Part shown: positions 1-11,200 of the stretch, in pieces
Layout of the letters: each line of letters opens with the position of its first letter
Numbering within the stretch: the stretch's first letter is position 1
NCBI GenBank assembly: GCA_001724265.1
Contig: MEDY01000170.1
Span: forward strand, 1-57,196
Direction of reading: 5' to 3'
Length of the DNA: 57,196 nt
From: Rhizaria sp. SCN 62-66
Taxonomy: Eukaryota; Rhizaria, unplaced
Position numbers and translations under genes: made by a program
Notes under the pieces: model-generated
The model's input: only the letters and a program-made list of their open reading frames with translations
What the model was told of the DNA's origin: nothing
The model's database searches: none

Positions 1-219
1 GATGGACTATTTCGCTCGTAGTGAAATAGAAAAGTGCGCACCAAGGCGCGAAAATCGCGGAAAACACGTTTTTTCATAAACCTCTACATCAGGGGTACGA
101 TACGTATCACGAATGCGTACGAAACGCACCCACACCTGTTGCTAATATAACAAACTTTCGAATTCTGTGAACTCAGTGTAACAACATCGCACTCAGTCAC
201 ACTCTGAAAGCTTAATCGC
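1..219. other. AT-rich flank downstream of the first gene
   Basis: This is the 3' flank of the minus-strand gene that ends at 220. No gene is visible. It holds a 7-bp inverted repeat (7-13 with 23-29) around a 9-base loop and a 10-bp palindrome at 99-108. No AATAAA on the minus strand was found, so the polyadenylation site may lie outside the window. The minus strand also carries a GTAAGA just before the TGA at 220-222, so a further intron and exon beyond the window cannot be excluded. Confidence 0.5.
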
Positions 220-3200
220 TCAGAATAAGTTCTTACCGGCATTGACAGTCGCACCTGCAGAGCCCACGCTCACCTCGACCTCGGGCGTGTCTTGCCCTTG
301 CTCCCCCCACCAGTTGTCAGTCCTGATGCGGTTGTCATTGCCTCGCTCTTTCTGTTGTTGCGCGTGAGACTGTGGCTGCTGCTACTGCTGTTGCTCATGT
401 TGTTGTCCAGCCGCGCGCCTGCGCCGCTGCCGCTCGTTCTCGCGCGCCAGCTTGACAAGCCGCAGCGCCAGCGGCGCGCGCACCCGCTCGTCCACCACGG
501 CCGCGGCCACCATGAAGCCCCCGCCGCAGCCGTGATGTTGCTGTCCACCGTGCTCCTGCGCAAGATCCAGCTCCAGCTCGAGCTCGAGCTCCAGCTCAAG
601 AGCGGCCTCGGCGACTTCCGCGGCCAGCTCGCGCTCGCGCAGCTGCAGCAGCGGGGACGCAGCTAGCCCGTCGGTGCCCTGTCGCTGCTCCTGCTGATTC
701 TGCGTTGGTAACTCTGATGGCAGAGGCAGCTGCTCGACTCTCTGGGAATGCAACTGCGAATGAAACTTGTGGCACGGCAGCGACAGAGGGGCAAGCGGGC
801 GCGACAGCACATCTTGCAGGTGGTAAGACAACGCCAGCGCATGCGCCACGTGGTCCCCCGTCTCTTCACTATGAGCCCCCGCCTCAGCGCTTTGCCTCAC
901 AGTGCGCAGCAGCGGGGCGGCGGCGCGCTGTTGCGCCGCGAGCGCGAGCCCCGCGGTGACAGCGCGGAGGCGGCGCGTGAGATCCAGCAGCTCACGGTCA
1001 CTGCGGACCACTGCGCACAGCGGGTCGCTGCTGCTGTCACCACTGTCGTCACTGGCTTCGTCACCAGCATCAGGGTCATCATCGTCATCATCACTGTCGA
1101 CCTCGTCGGTGACGTCGTTGCCGAGATCGCCACCGGACTCGCCGTCAGCGACGTTGGCGGCCTTCGGAACAGCGTTCCTGACCGCGGTGTCATGCGTGTA
1201 CGTGCGTCCCACTGCGCGCGCACCCTGCACCGCGGTGTAGCGGCGCGTGCGCGCGTGGCGCTCGCCCTCGCTCTGCGGCTCGCTCTCGCCTTCAGCCAAG
1301 GACTGCGCCGCCGCGTCGCTCTGCGCTACACTGCTGTCCGCCGCGCCACTCTTACGCACGTCAGCGGAGGGGCGTGCAGGGACCGTGGGAGCGTCGTCAT
1401 CGAGCACCGCGTTGTCGGTGCCGCCGTGCGCCACCGGCCGATACGACCGCGCACCAGCGCCCTTGCCCGCGCGCCCCTGATTGGAGCCGCCGCTGCAGCT
1501 TGCGGCGTCGTGGTGAGTCACAGCGGCAAAGCGGGTGGCACGCGGGAGACACGCGAGCAGGCGCGCCGCGGTAGCGGCCGATAGAGAGGATAACACAACC
1601 GGGGCATTCGCCGCAGCGTTTGCAGTCCGCACAGAGGCATTAGCAACAACAGTATCTGTCGCAGTTGCAGGAGGTACAGTGCTGTCGCTTGAATCGTAGT
1701 CAGGAGCAACCGACTCAATCTTAGCCCCAGTCTCTTCACCTGCTGTCACAGCGTCTGTGCGTGTCTCCGCCTCAGACTCCGTGTCGCTCTCCGCAAAAGT
1801 CGCCATGGCACCCGAGGTGACTCGAGCGCCGACGCCATCAGCAGCGGATGAGACCGCATTATAGCTCAGGACAACGGGACGCGAAGCCCGGCCGTCGGTG
1901 TTGACACTGACTGCCACTTGCACAGGCACAGGCGCAGGCGCAGGGGTGTTGCTTTGATTGTTGCTGATGTTGCTGCCGGCGCCGGCGCTGCCGCCACCAA
2001 GCAGGATGAGCACCGTGGCGACGGCCGCGTACCCCCACAGCACGGGCTGCGAGTTGGACCGGCTCACCGCGTAGCGCACGTCGGCCGCCACGGCCAGCAG
2101 CAGCCATAGACACCAGCGCAGGAAGCCTGTCAGCGTGGCTGCTGCAGACCGCGCCGCCGCCGACAGCGACAGCGGCGCGCCGCCGCCAAAGCCGTCGCCC
2201 GCGCCGTCCCGATCCCCGGCGCCCAGGCCGTAGGCGTCGCCGTGGCCGTGGCCACCGCCGCTGGGGCCGGCGTGGAGGCCGCCGGGCGCGGCGTCGGCGA
2301 AGGGGCCGTGCCCGTACCCGGCGCTCTAGCTGTGGCTGCGGCCGTGGCCGTAGGTGCCGGCGTGCGCGTACGGGCCGTAGGGGTTCACTGGCGCGGGTGG
2401 CGTGACCAGGTCCAGGAACCAGGCCGCGAGCCCGCCGCCCACGCCGACGGCGGGGGAGCTGGCGACTCCACGCTCCGGCGGGCTGACGCCGTCGACGGCA
2501 CCGCCGGCGCCCGCCGCTGCGGCTGGGGCTGCTGCGGCAGCGGCGCGGCGGCGGCGCTGCGCGCGGCGCGCCTTGCGGCTTGTGATCTGCGCCACGATCC
2601 CCTCAGTCTCGCTGTCGAAGCCCTCCGCCGTAGCGCTGCTAGGCTTGCGCTGGCGCGGGCTGCCGCTGTCAGAGCCAGCGTTGCTGCTGTGAATGTTGTT
2701 ATTTCTGTCCGGGGTGGAGCCGTTGGCGTCGTTGCCGCCCCCATAGTAGAGAGGCGGGGGTAAGTGACGGCGGCGCATGGCGCGCAATAACGTCGCCTCC
2801 TCGTCCTGTTCAGCTGCAGTGGCAGAGTGACTGTGGGAGCTGGCGCGACTGCGAGCGCGGCCGCCATCGAGGTCTAAGCCATCGTCGTCGTAGTCGTCGT
2901 CGTCCTCGTCGTATTCTCTAAAATCGCTGTCATCTCCGTCGTCCTCGTCGTCCTCATCTTCGTCGTCAAGGTCGTCGAGACCATAGGCGGCCCTGCTGCT
3001 GGGTCCAGCGTTGCTGTTGCTAGGACTTCTTTGAACCGCTCCAGCACTCGCGCCCGCGCCACGCAGCCACCGGTCTTGCGCCCCGTTGTGCATGTTGCCG
3101 CCCAAGCCAAGATGCTGTTGCTGCTGCTGTTGCGCGTGTTGATGCGCCAACGCAGGCTGCACCCCTTGCGCGTGCGCAGCGTGCGTAGCGTGCGGGGAGT

Positions 3201-4689
3201 GCGTCGACTGCGGCGCGTGCTGCGCAGAAAGCGTGCCCTGCGCCTGCGCCTGTGTGTGTGCGGAGGGCGTGAGCGGGCGCGGCGGCACGGCCACGTCTGT
3301 GAACCACTCCCAGCACTCGTTCAGCGGCCCCGCCCAGCCCGCGGGCGCGACAGAGACGGCGCGCGGCATCGGCATGCGCAGCGCCAGCAGCCCCTCGAGC
3401 GCCTGCCCGCCGCGCGCGCGCAGCTCAGAGAGCTTATCACTCAGCGCCAACGACGCGGCCGCCGCCGCGGCGGACGCGGAGGCAGCGGCGGCGGCGGCGG
3501 CGGCGGACGCGGACGTCAGCGAGGGGCCGCCGACGCCGGTCGCGCTCGGGCTCGGCGTCGCAGCTGTCGCGCCGCCGTCCGTTCTCGCCGCAGCGCTGTC
3601 ACCCGCCGCCACCGCTGCTGCTGCTGCCGCTGCCGCTGCGGCGAGCGCGGCAGTGGTGGTGTGCGGCGGCGGCGAGGGCAGCATCAGCGCCAGCTGCTGC
3701 TGCGTGTAGCTCACCCACGGCGACTGGAGCGGCCGCGGGGCGGGAGCACACTGTAGCTGCAACTGTGGCCGCGTGTGGCTGCCGCAGTACAGGGGCAGCG
3801 CGGCGGCGAGCGCGCGTTGTCGCCGTTGTTCACGGTCGCTCCGGCGCTCAAGCGCGCTCTTGCGCTGACTGTTCCTGCTGTTGCTGACATTGCTGTTGAT
3901 GCTGTCAGTGTTGCGCTCAAGATCGCAGTCATTGTTGCTCAGGGTGACCGTATCAGTGATGTTTCGAGCAGTGGCCGGGGACTGCGACGCTCCCGTTGCC
4001 GTCGCCAGTACCGTCGCATGTAATGCTGCTGTTCTAGCGGCAGTCGCAGTTGCGGCAGTCGTGATCGAGCTTGCACGGCCACTGCGCGTCCCGGTCCCAG
4101 GCCCAGTCCCAGCCGCGTTCCCGCTCGCAGCCGCAGCCGCAGTTGTAGTCGCAGTCGGGGTCAGGGTTTTTACATTCGTGTTCGAAGTTGTGCTTGTGTT
4201 GGAAGGAGATTGTGTAGAGGCGCTTGACGTCGCCTGCTGCTGCTGTTGCTGTTGCTGTTGCAGCGGCGGCGGCGGTGGCGGGCCGAGCGTGGGCAGCAAC
4301 GGCCCCGAGAGGGCGAAAGCGATCTGGCTTAGCCCGCAGCTCTCATGACCACCAGCGGCGGCCCCCGCAGCAGAGTCGGGGCCGGAGACCGCCGCGCCAA
4401 AGCCGTGCGCGGCGCCGTGCGGGAGGCCCAACCCCGCGCCCGCGGCGGCAAGAACGGGGTTGTTGGAGTGCGCCGCGGAGTGCGCCGAGTGCTGCTGCAG
4501 CAGCGGCTGCAGCGGGCGCGGAGGCGAGGCGGCCGCTGCGGAGGCCTGCTGGGCCGCCGCCGAGGACACGCCGCCAAAGGGGAAGGACGGAAGGAAGCTG
4601 AGCGGGGAGGAGGCAGCAGCAGCAGCCTCGTCGCGGCGCTTTTGCGCCTGCTTCGAGTGCTTTTGCAGCTGCTTCCAATTGCGCTTCAT
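220..4689 (-). CDS. Large predicted membrane protein, unknown function, read through two in-frame TAG codons
   Basis: I do not recognise this gene. The frame starts at ATG 4687-4689 (MKRNWKQLQKHSK) and runs to TGA at 220-222, about 1,489 residues if TAG at codons 788 and 1436 is sense. The ATG follows a pyrimidine tract and CAG, so a 5' UTR intron or an upstream exon is possible. Most of the protein is low complexity: Gln run near residue 140, Ala/Ser tracts, Asp/Glu blocks, and an (EL)n stretch. More ordered segments include a Trp-rich one (GPLNECWEWFTDVAV). Just after the first TAG there are two hydrophobic segments (FLRWCLWLLLAVAA and VLWGYAAVATVLILLGG) about 20 residues apart that could form a membrane hairpin. 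The C-terminus is Gln/Arg-rich. The 533-bp spacer upstream is shared with divergent AQR. If TAG were a stop, the hydrophobic part would be a separate ORF with no ATG near its start. I am fairly sure it is coding, but have no function. Confidence 0.65.
382..384 (-). other. In-frame TAG codon inside a CAG/Gln tract
   Basis: TAG lies at codon 1436 of the unknown membrane-protein gene, in the codon run CAA CAG CAG TAG CAG CAG. Past it the frame stays open for 53 more codons, again Gln-rich, to TGA at 220-222. A single C-to-T change from CAG makes this TAG, and the position reads naturally as one more Gln in a Gln tract. Confidence 0.75.
2326..2328 (-). other. In-frame TAG codon, probably sense
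   Basis: TAG lies at codon 788 of the unknown membrane-protein gene, between GHGRSHS and SAGYGHG. The same frame is open for 787 codons before it and 647 codons to the next TAG. The His/Gly/Ser/Tyr composition is identical on both sides. The next base is A. A 230-nt intron using GTACGC and CTGCAG (2371 to 2142) would remove it but would shift the frame, so splicing does not explain it. Confidence 0.75.
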
Positions 4690-5222
4690 GTGCCACCAAG
4701 CAGGAACAGACGCCTGCGGAAGTGGGGAGAGCAACTGAGAAGAAAAAAGAAAGGTACTACGTCGCGTGCAAAGAGTATAACAAGGCATGTCAGCAGGTAT
4801 ACGTGAGAGTGGCTTTGAGCACGAGCTTGGACAACAGAAAATGAGAAAGGAGCAGAACTGCCTGTCGCTGGCCACATGGTTTGCACCTTTGGACAGCACG
4901 TTATATAAACATTTGTAGGAAAAAATAAAATGATGTTCATAAATAAGCGCCATATCAAAGCTAGAATTCAAACGTGAACATGCACTGACGTTGTATATGT
5001 GGTGTATGAGACTGTCTTTGCTACTTTGTCTCGGAGTTGATTTCGAGCCCACGGTCGCTGACGGCGATGGGTCAAATCATCTTCGCCGCAATTGAATTCA
5101 CGCATGATCGAACCTTGCAGTTACATTTTAACATGTTTGAATAGCTTTAATGAACTGATTTCTCAAATATATTTCACTCACATTTTATCAACTTCTCTCC
5201 TTTTCCCACAGGCGCACCCCCG
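4690..5222. promoter_or_regulatory. Divergent spacer between the unknown membrane-protein gene and AQR
   Basis: This 533-bp AT-rich spacer separates two divergent genes. A TATATAA lies at 4902-4908, about 215 bp upstream of the minus-strand ATG; it could serve either direction and its use is unproven. On the plus strand a pyrimidine tract ending in CACAG at 5207-5211 lies 11 bases before the AQR ATG and looks like a 3' splice site, which suggests a 5' UTR intron in AQR. A similar pyrimidine tract plus CAG precedes the minus-strand ATG. No other gene is visible. Confidence 0.5.
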
Positions 5223-8200
5223 ATGAAGCGCGGTCCCTCGAAGCAAGTGGGCACCACCGCTCCGTCGGCCGATCGCCGCCCCTCTCGGCGCACCGACGCT
5301 CTCAAGCACAAGAAGGAGCGTTCTTCCGGCGCGAGCGGTCCTCTCACCGTCGCTGATCTGCTTGAAGGTACGTTTGCTCTTTATCTTCCCTGTCACCCAA
5401 CGAATTCCCGTCCCCAACGGTTCTTTCGCTCCCACCATCCTCCAACTCACTTTTCCTCCTGCTCACCCCCGCATTCTTTACTGGTCCTTTCTGCAGACGA
5501 GCTGACCCCTGTGGCGAACCGTTTCTGGGCGCCCGGCCGCACCGCGCAGGCTCCGTTCGATCCCGCTCTGATCGAGGCGCTGTACTACGGCGAGCTTATC
5601 GAGTGCAACGTCGGCGCCCCGCGCGTCGTCATGCTCGAACTCTCGTCGTACCTGGAGAACTACCTCTGGCGCCACTTCGACCCCGCCACGGCTTCGTACG
5701 CGCACGTCATGTCGATCATTGTGCTCATCAACGAGAAGTTCCGCGAGAACCTGCTGCAGATCTGGTCCTCGCTGCGCGCCGCGCGCGACGACGCCACGCT
5801 CGCCGCCTTCCTCCAGTGCGTCCTAACGCTCCGCGCGCGCTTCAGCGCCGCCGCCGCCGCCGCCGCCGCCGGCAGCAGCAGCGCCAGCAGTGAGGGCGCC
5901 GCGGCGCCGCTGCCCCCGCGCAACCCAACGCTGCGGCCGATGGAGCGTGCACAGTACCTGCTCTTCGCCACGCACGCCTTCTCCTCGCTCGAGGACCCCG
6001 TGGTGCGCGGCGCCGTGCTGGGCTCCGTCTCGCTGCCGCTGTGGCGCGCGCTCTCGGCGCCCGCGCGCGAGGAGCAGCTGGCGCTCTTCTCGGAGCTGGC
6101 GCCGCAGTGGCGCAAGCTGTCTTCGGCCAAGCACGCCACCAAGCACGTCACCGAGACCGTGTTCCTCCCCGCGCTGCTCGAGGACCTCGCCGCAGTCGCC
6201 GCGCTGCTCGGCGGCAACACGCCCGCCGCCGCCGCCGCTGCCACTGCCACAGCCGCTATGACCGACGCGACCGAGGCTGAGGCTGCGGCTGAGGCTGCGG
6301 CTGAGGCTGAGCCGTCGCCGCTGCTGCTGGGCTACACCAAGCTCCGCGCCGCCACAGCCAACGACACCGCGATCGCGAGCAGCAGCAACAGCGCGAGCGC
6401 ACAGGCCGGTGAGGAGAAGGACGGCGACGGCGCCGACGCCGAGGACTCCGAGGCCGCCGTGAGCTCCGCGGCCGCCGCGGCTGCCGTGGCTGCCGTGGCC
6501 TCATCGCGCGCGCTGGCCCGTTCCCTCGCAGTCGGCAGCGCCGGCGGCCGCGCGGGCGCCTTGGTGTCCGCCGCGGCTGCCGCCGCCACGGCGCTGCCCG
6601 TGTGGGCTCCCGCCGTCGCCACCGTCGAGCGCATCACCTTCCCCGTATCCAGCAGCAGCAGCAGTTCGAGCGCGGACGGCGCCAAGGGCGGCAAGGGCGG
6701 CAAGAGCGGCGGCGGTAAGACGCGCACGCTGGTGCTGTCCCGCGCGCACGACTTCTACGCCGCGCGCTCGCCCGTCGCGGCGGCCGCGCACGATGCTGGA
6801 GTCCTCACGCTTGCGCTGGAGCGTGGCCTGGAGCTGCTGTTGGATCTGGTCTCGCAGCTGCCCACGCGCCGCTTCGTGCGGCCGCTGCTGCTCGACGCTC
6901 ACGCCGTCGTCGTGCTCCGCCTCTGCCCCTTTGTGCGCGGGACGGGTGCCGCGCTAGCGGTCGCACTGACGCCAGGGCAGCAGCAGCAGCTCGCCGCCTC
7001 CGCTGGCGCTGGCGCTGGCGCTGGCGCTGTGTCCGCGAAGGGCGACGCTGACGCTGGGTCTGGCTCCGATGACGACGCCAGCAGTAGCAGCAGCGGCAGC
7101 GACAGTGACAGTAGCAGCAGCAGCAGCAATGACAGCGATGATAACGACAACGACGACGGAAATAAGGGCAAGAGTGCTAGCAAGTCCAAGAAGTCCGCTG
7201 CGTCCGCGACCGCGACTGCGGCTGCCAAGCCCGCGCGCGCCCGCCGCGCCGCGCGCCCGCCGGCGCACGTGTCGCCATCGGCATTCTCGCCCGCGCGCCA
7301 CCCCAGCTCGCCGCGACTGGCGCTGCGCCTACTGGCCTCGCTCGACTTTTACCTGGCCTTCCCGGTCGACGACAAGTCCGGCGCCGCGCTCTCCGACGCC
7401 GCCGCCGACGCCGACTGCCTCGCGCGCTTCCACCGGCTCCAGGCCGCGGCGTTCCGCGCCTTCCCGGCCGCGCTGGAGCCGCTCGCGCTGGCGACCGCGC
7501 GCGACGTCCTCGTCCCCGGCCGCGAGGCGGCGCTGCGCGACCTGCTCGCCGCGCTCTCGGACGGCGACCTGGCCGAGCTGGCGCGCGCCGTAGGCGTGCG
7601 GCCCGACTTCGGGCTGCTGCACCCACTCGCCGCCAGTGCGGGCGCGTTCCCCGCGCGCGCGCGCCGGGCGCTGCTGCTGGCCGCGCTCGTCGCGCACCAC
7701 GCGCCGCGCCCGCGGCCCTCCGCCGTGGCCGCCGCGCTGCCGCTGTACCCGACCGAGGCCGAGCTCTGGGACGCGCACCTGGTCCCCGAGGAAGGCTACG
7801 CGGGCGCGGCGCCGCTGGCGCTGCCGAAGCTGTCTCTGCAGTTCCTCACGCTGTTCGACTACCTGTGGCGCAACTTCCACCTGTACCGCCAGGAGAGCGC
7901 GGGACAGGTCCGCGCAGAGTTGCTGACCGTCGTCGACCGCATGCTGCCCACGCGTCTGCCCCCCGCCTCGCACGTGCAGTCCAACACCAGCATCAGCAGC
8001 AGCAGCAGTAGCAGTAATGCGGGCAGCAGCGTCAACTTCGCCGTCGCACTGCGGGCTGCCGCCGCGTACAACAACTCCGCGATGTCCGCCTCCAACACCG
8101 ATACCAACAACAACAGCGGCGGCGGCGAGAGCAACGTGTCCGCGGCCCGCGCCAACGCGCGCGCGGACGCCGCGGCGTATTCTGCAGCGCTGCCCGCGAC

Positions 8201-11200
8201 GGCGGACGCGGCGCCGACGGTCTTCACGGGCCGGTCGCCGCTGGCGCTGCCGCTGCGCGGGTTCCGCATCGCGGGCGTGCGCAAGCCCGCGCTGGGCGCC
8301 GCGGTCCCCGAGTCTGTCCGCGCCGAGGTGACCGTGGACCTGGCCGCGCTGCCGCCGCCCGTGCGCGCCGAGTGGGAGGCGCTGGGCGAGCACTCGGTCT
8401 TCTTCCTGCTCGCCGTGCGCGCGCCTGCCCCCGAGCCGGTCGACGAGGGCGGCGTCGCGGGGAACGGCGACGTCGCCGTGCTTGGTGCGCCGAGCAGCGC
8501 TGCGGGCGCTGTGGTGGCGGCTGCTTCGAGCGCCGGTGCCAGTGGCGGCAGCCGCAAGCGCGCGCATGAGTCGTCGTCGTCGAATGCAAGTGACGCGACT
8601 TCTGCTGCTTCCGCTGATAATGTCACCGACAGTAGTGAGTCTGCTGTGGCTGGTCGTAAGACCCGCCCTGCTCCGGGTAACACCAACGGCGCGGGCGCTG
8701 CCGCGTCTGACAAGAAGGGCTACGGTAACAACACCAACAACAACAAGGGCCCGCGCAAGGGCCGCAAGAGCAACTTGCCCCGCGGCGCGCCGACTTCTGC
8801 TGCCGCAGCTGCCGCGCTGGGCATCGCCTACGTGCGCGGCTGCGAGGTGGTCACGGTGCTGGACGAGGCAGGCACGCAGGTGGGTTCACGCGCCGACGAC
8901 GGCCGCCCGCGTCCCGCCGTGGGCTCGCTGCGCACGTTTGTGGTGGCTCTGGACCCCGCGCAGTACCAGGCCGACTCGGACCGCCTCGCCGCTGGGCTCC
9001 CGGCCGCGGCCGCGGGCGCTGCGACGGCCGCGGCTGCCGTGGGCGGCGCGGGCGTGCTGCACGCGCTGCCCGCCACTGTGGGACTGCCAACGGGCGACGG
9101 CAGCGCGGTCGCCGTCGCCGCCGCCGCCGCGGGGCTTGTTCCTCTGGCCGCCGGCGGCGCGGGGCCGTCCGGGGCTGCGGGCGAGGGCGAGTGCGAGGAC
9201 GTCTACACGACGTTCAACCTTCTGGTGCGGCGGCGGCCCGAGGAGGGCAACTTCCGCGCCGTGCTGGGCTCGCTGCAGGACCTGCTGCGTGAACAGCAGC
9301 AGCAGGCCGCCGCGCTTGCCGCGGGCGCCACGGCCACCACCGTCCCGCGCTGGCTCCACGACGTCTTCCTCGGCTACGGCGACCCCGGGGCGGCGAGCTA
9401 CTCCGCGCTCGCGCAGTCCAGCTCTGACTCGGAGCACAAGGAACCCTTTGCTGTGAAATTCGCCGACACATTTCTCTCGGAGGAGCACCTCAAGGACTCG
9501 TTCCTCACCCCGGTCGCATACACGCACAACGCCAGCTCTCCCGCAAGCGCGAGCGCGAGTGATGCGCAGACCGCGGAGGGCGAGGTAGGCCGGCCTGTTG
9601 CGCTGTCGTTCCCCGCCGACGTGCTGAGCGCGCGCCCCGAGCTTTCTGCGCTGGCGGCGCTGCTGCGGCGCAACCTGCGCAAGTATTCGCGCGCCTCGGC
9701 CTGGGGCGGCGTGCCCGAGGCCGAGTGGGCCGCCGCCACGGGCGAACCGCTCTGCGCCGCCAACGGTGAGGAGGACAAGGGCAAGGACGAGAGCAAGGAC
9801 GCGTCGCGCGGCGTGATCAGCGCGCGCCCGTACGCGTGGATCCAGGCGCGGGACACAGTGCCGCGCCGCAACACCGTGCGCTTCACGCCGACGCAGGTCG
9901 AGGCCATTAAGTCTGGCGTCCAGCGCGGCCTGACCCTGATTGTCGGTCCCCCCGGCACGGGCAAGACGGATACGGCGGTGCAGATCCTGTCGGAGCTGTT
10001 CCATAACCACCCGCAGCAGCGCATCCTGCTCGTGACGCACTCGAACCACGCGCTCAATGACCTCTTCGCGAAGCTCGCGCAGCGCGACGTCGACGAGCGC
10101 TACCTTCTGCGTCTCGGCCACGGCCACACGCAGCTGGGGCTCGACAAGGACTACTCCAAGTTCGGCCGCGTCAACCACATGCTGCAGCGCCGCCTCGCGC
10201 TGCTCGACACCGTCGGCCGCCTCGCGCTCGCGCTGGGCGCTGTGGCGGACCCCGCCGCGGCGGCCGCGTACACGTGCGAGACGGCCGGGCTCTTTTACGC
10301 GCACCACGTGCTGCGCCGCTGGCGGGTCTTCGCCGCTGCGCTCGCCGCCGCGGAGAAGGCTGCGGGCGGCGCCGCGCTCACCGCCGCGCTCGCGGCCGAC
10401 GCGGCCGACGACGCCGACGCCGACTCGGCCGCCGCCGCCGCCGCCGCCGCGGGCGGGGCGCTCGGCGGCTCCGCGGCCGCGACCGTGGCCGCCGGCGCCG
10501 CGAAGCTAGCCGAGGACGCCGTCGTGCGCGCCTGCGAACGCCCCGTCTCTGGCTCCGACTTGACTGCGGGGACCGTGGGCGCGCTGCTGACGGGCTCGGC
10601 GGCGCACACGCTGCTCACGACCGAGTTCCCCTTCGCCGCCTTCTTCCCCAATCTTTTCTTCAGCGCCGCGAACAGTGGTGACGAGAGTGGAGACAAGACT
10701 GCTGCTGCGGCGGCGAATAACGACAGCTACGCCGCGCACAAGCGCGCCGCGCTGTCTGCGTTCGAGTCGCTGCGGCTTACTTTCTTGCACCTGGAGGAGA
10801 CGCGTCCGTTCGAGATCCTGCGCTCGTTCCGCGACCGCGGCGACTTCCTGCTGAGTCAGCACGCGCGCGTGATCGCGCTGACATGCACGCACGCCGCGAT
10901 CCGCCGCCGCGAGTTCCTTGCGCTGGGGCTGCGCTACGACTCGATCGTGGTCGAGGAAGCGGCGCAGGTGCTCGATGTCGAGACGCTCATCCCGCTGCTG
11001 CTGCAGCGCCCCGACGCGGACCTGGGCAACCGGCTGCAGCGCGTGGTGCTGCTGGGCGACCACCACCAGCTGCCGCCTATCGTGCAGAACCAGGCCTTCC
11101 AGCGCTACTCGCGCTTCGACCAGTCGCTCTTCACACGCCTCGTGCGCCTGGGCGTGCCCGCCGTGCAGCTCAACGCGCAGGGCCGCATGCGCCCCGAACT

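Noticed and set aside
2142-2371. A minus-strand intron (GTACGC to CTGCAG) that would remove the TAG at 2326
   Set aside because: Its 230-nt length would shift the frame, its body is GC-rich unlike the real introns, and the frame is open on both sides without it.
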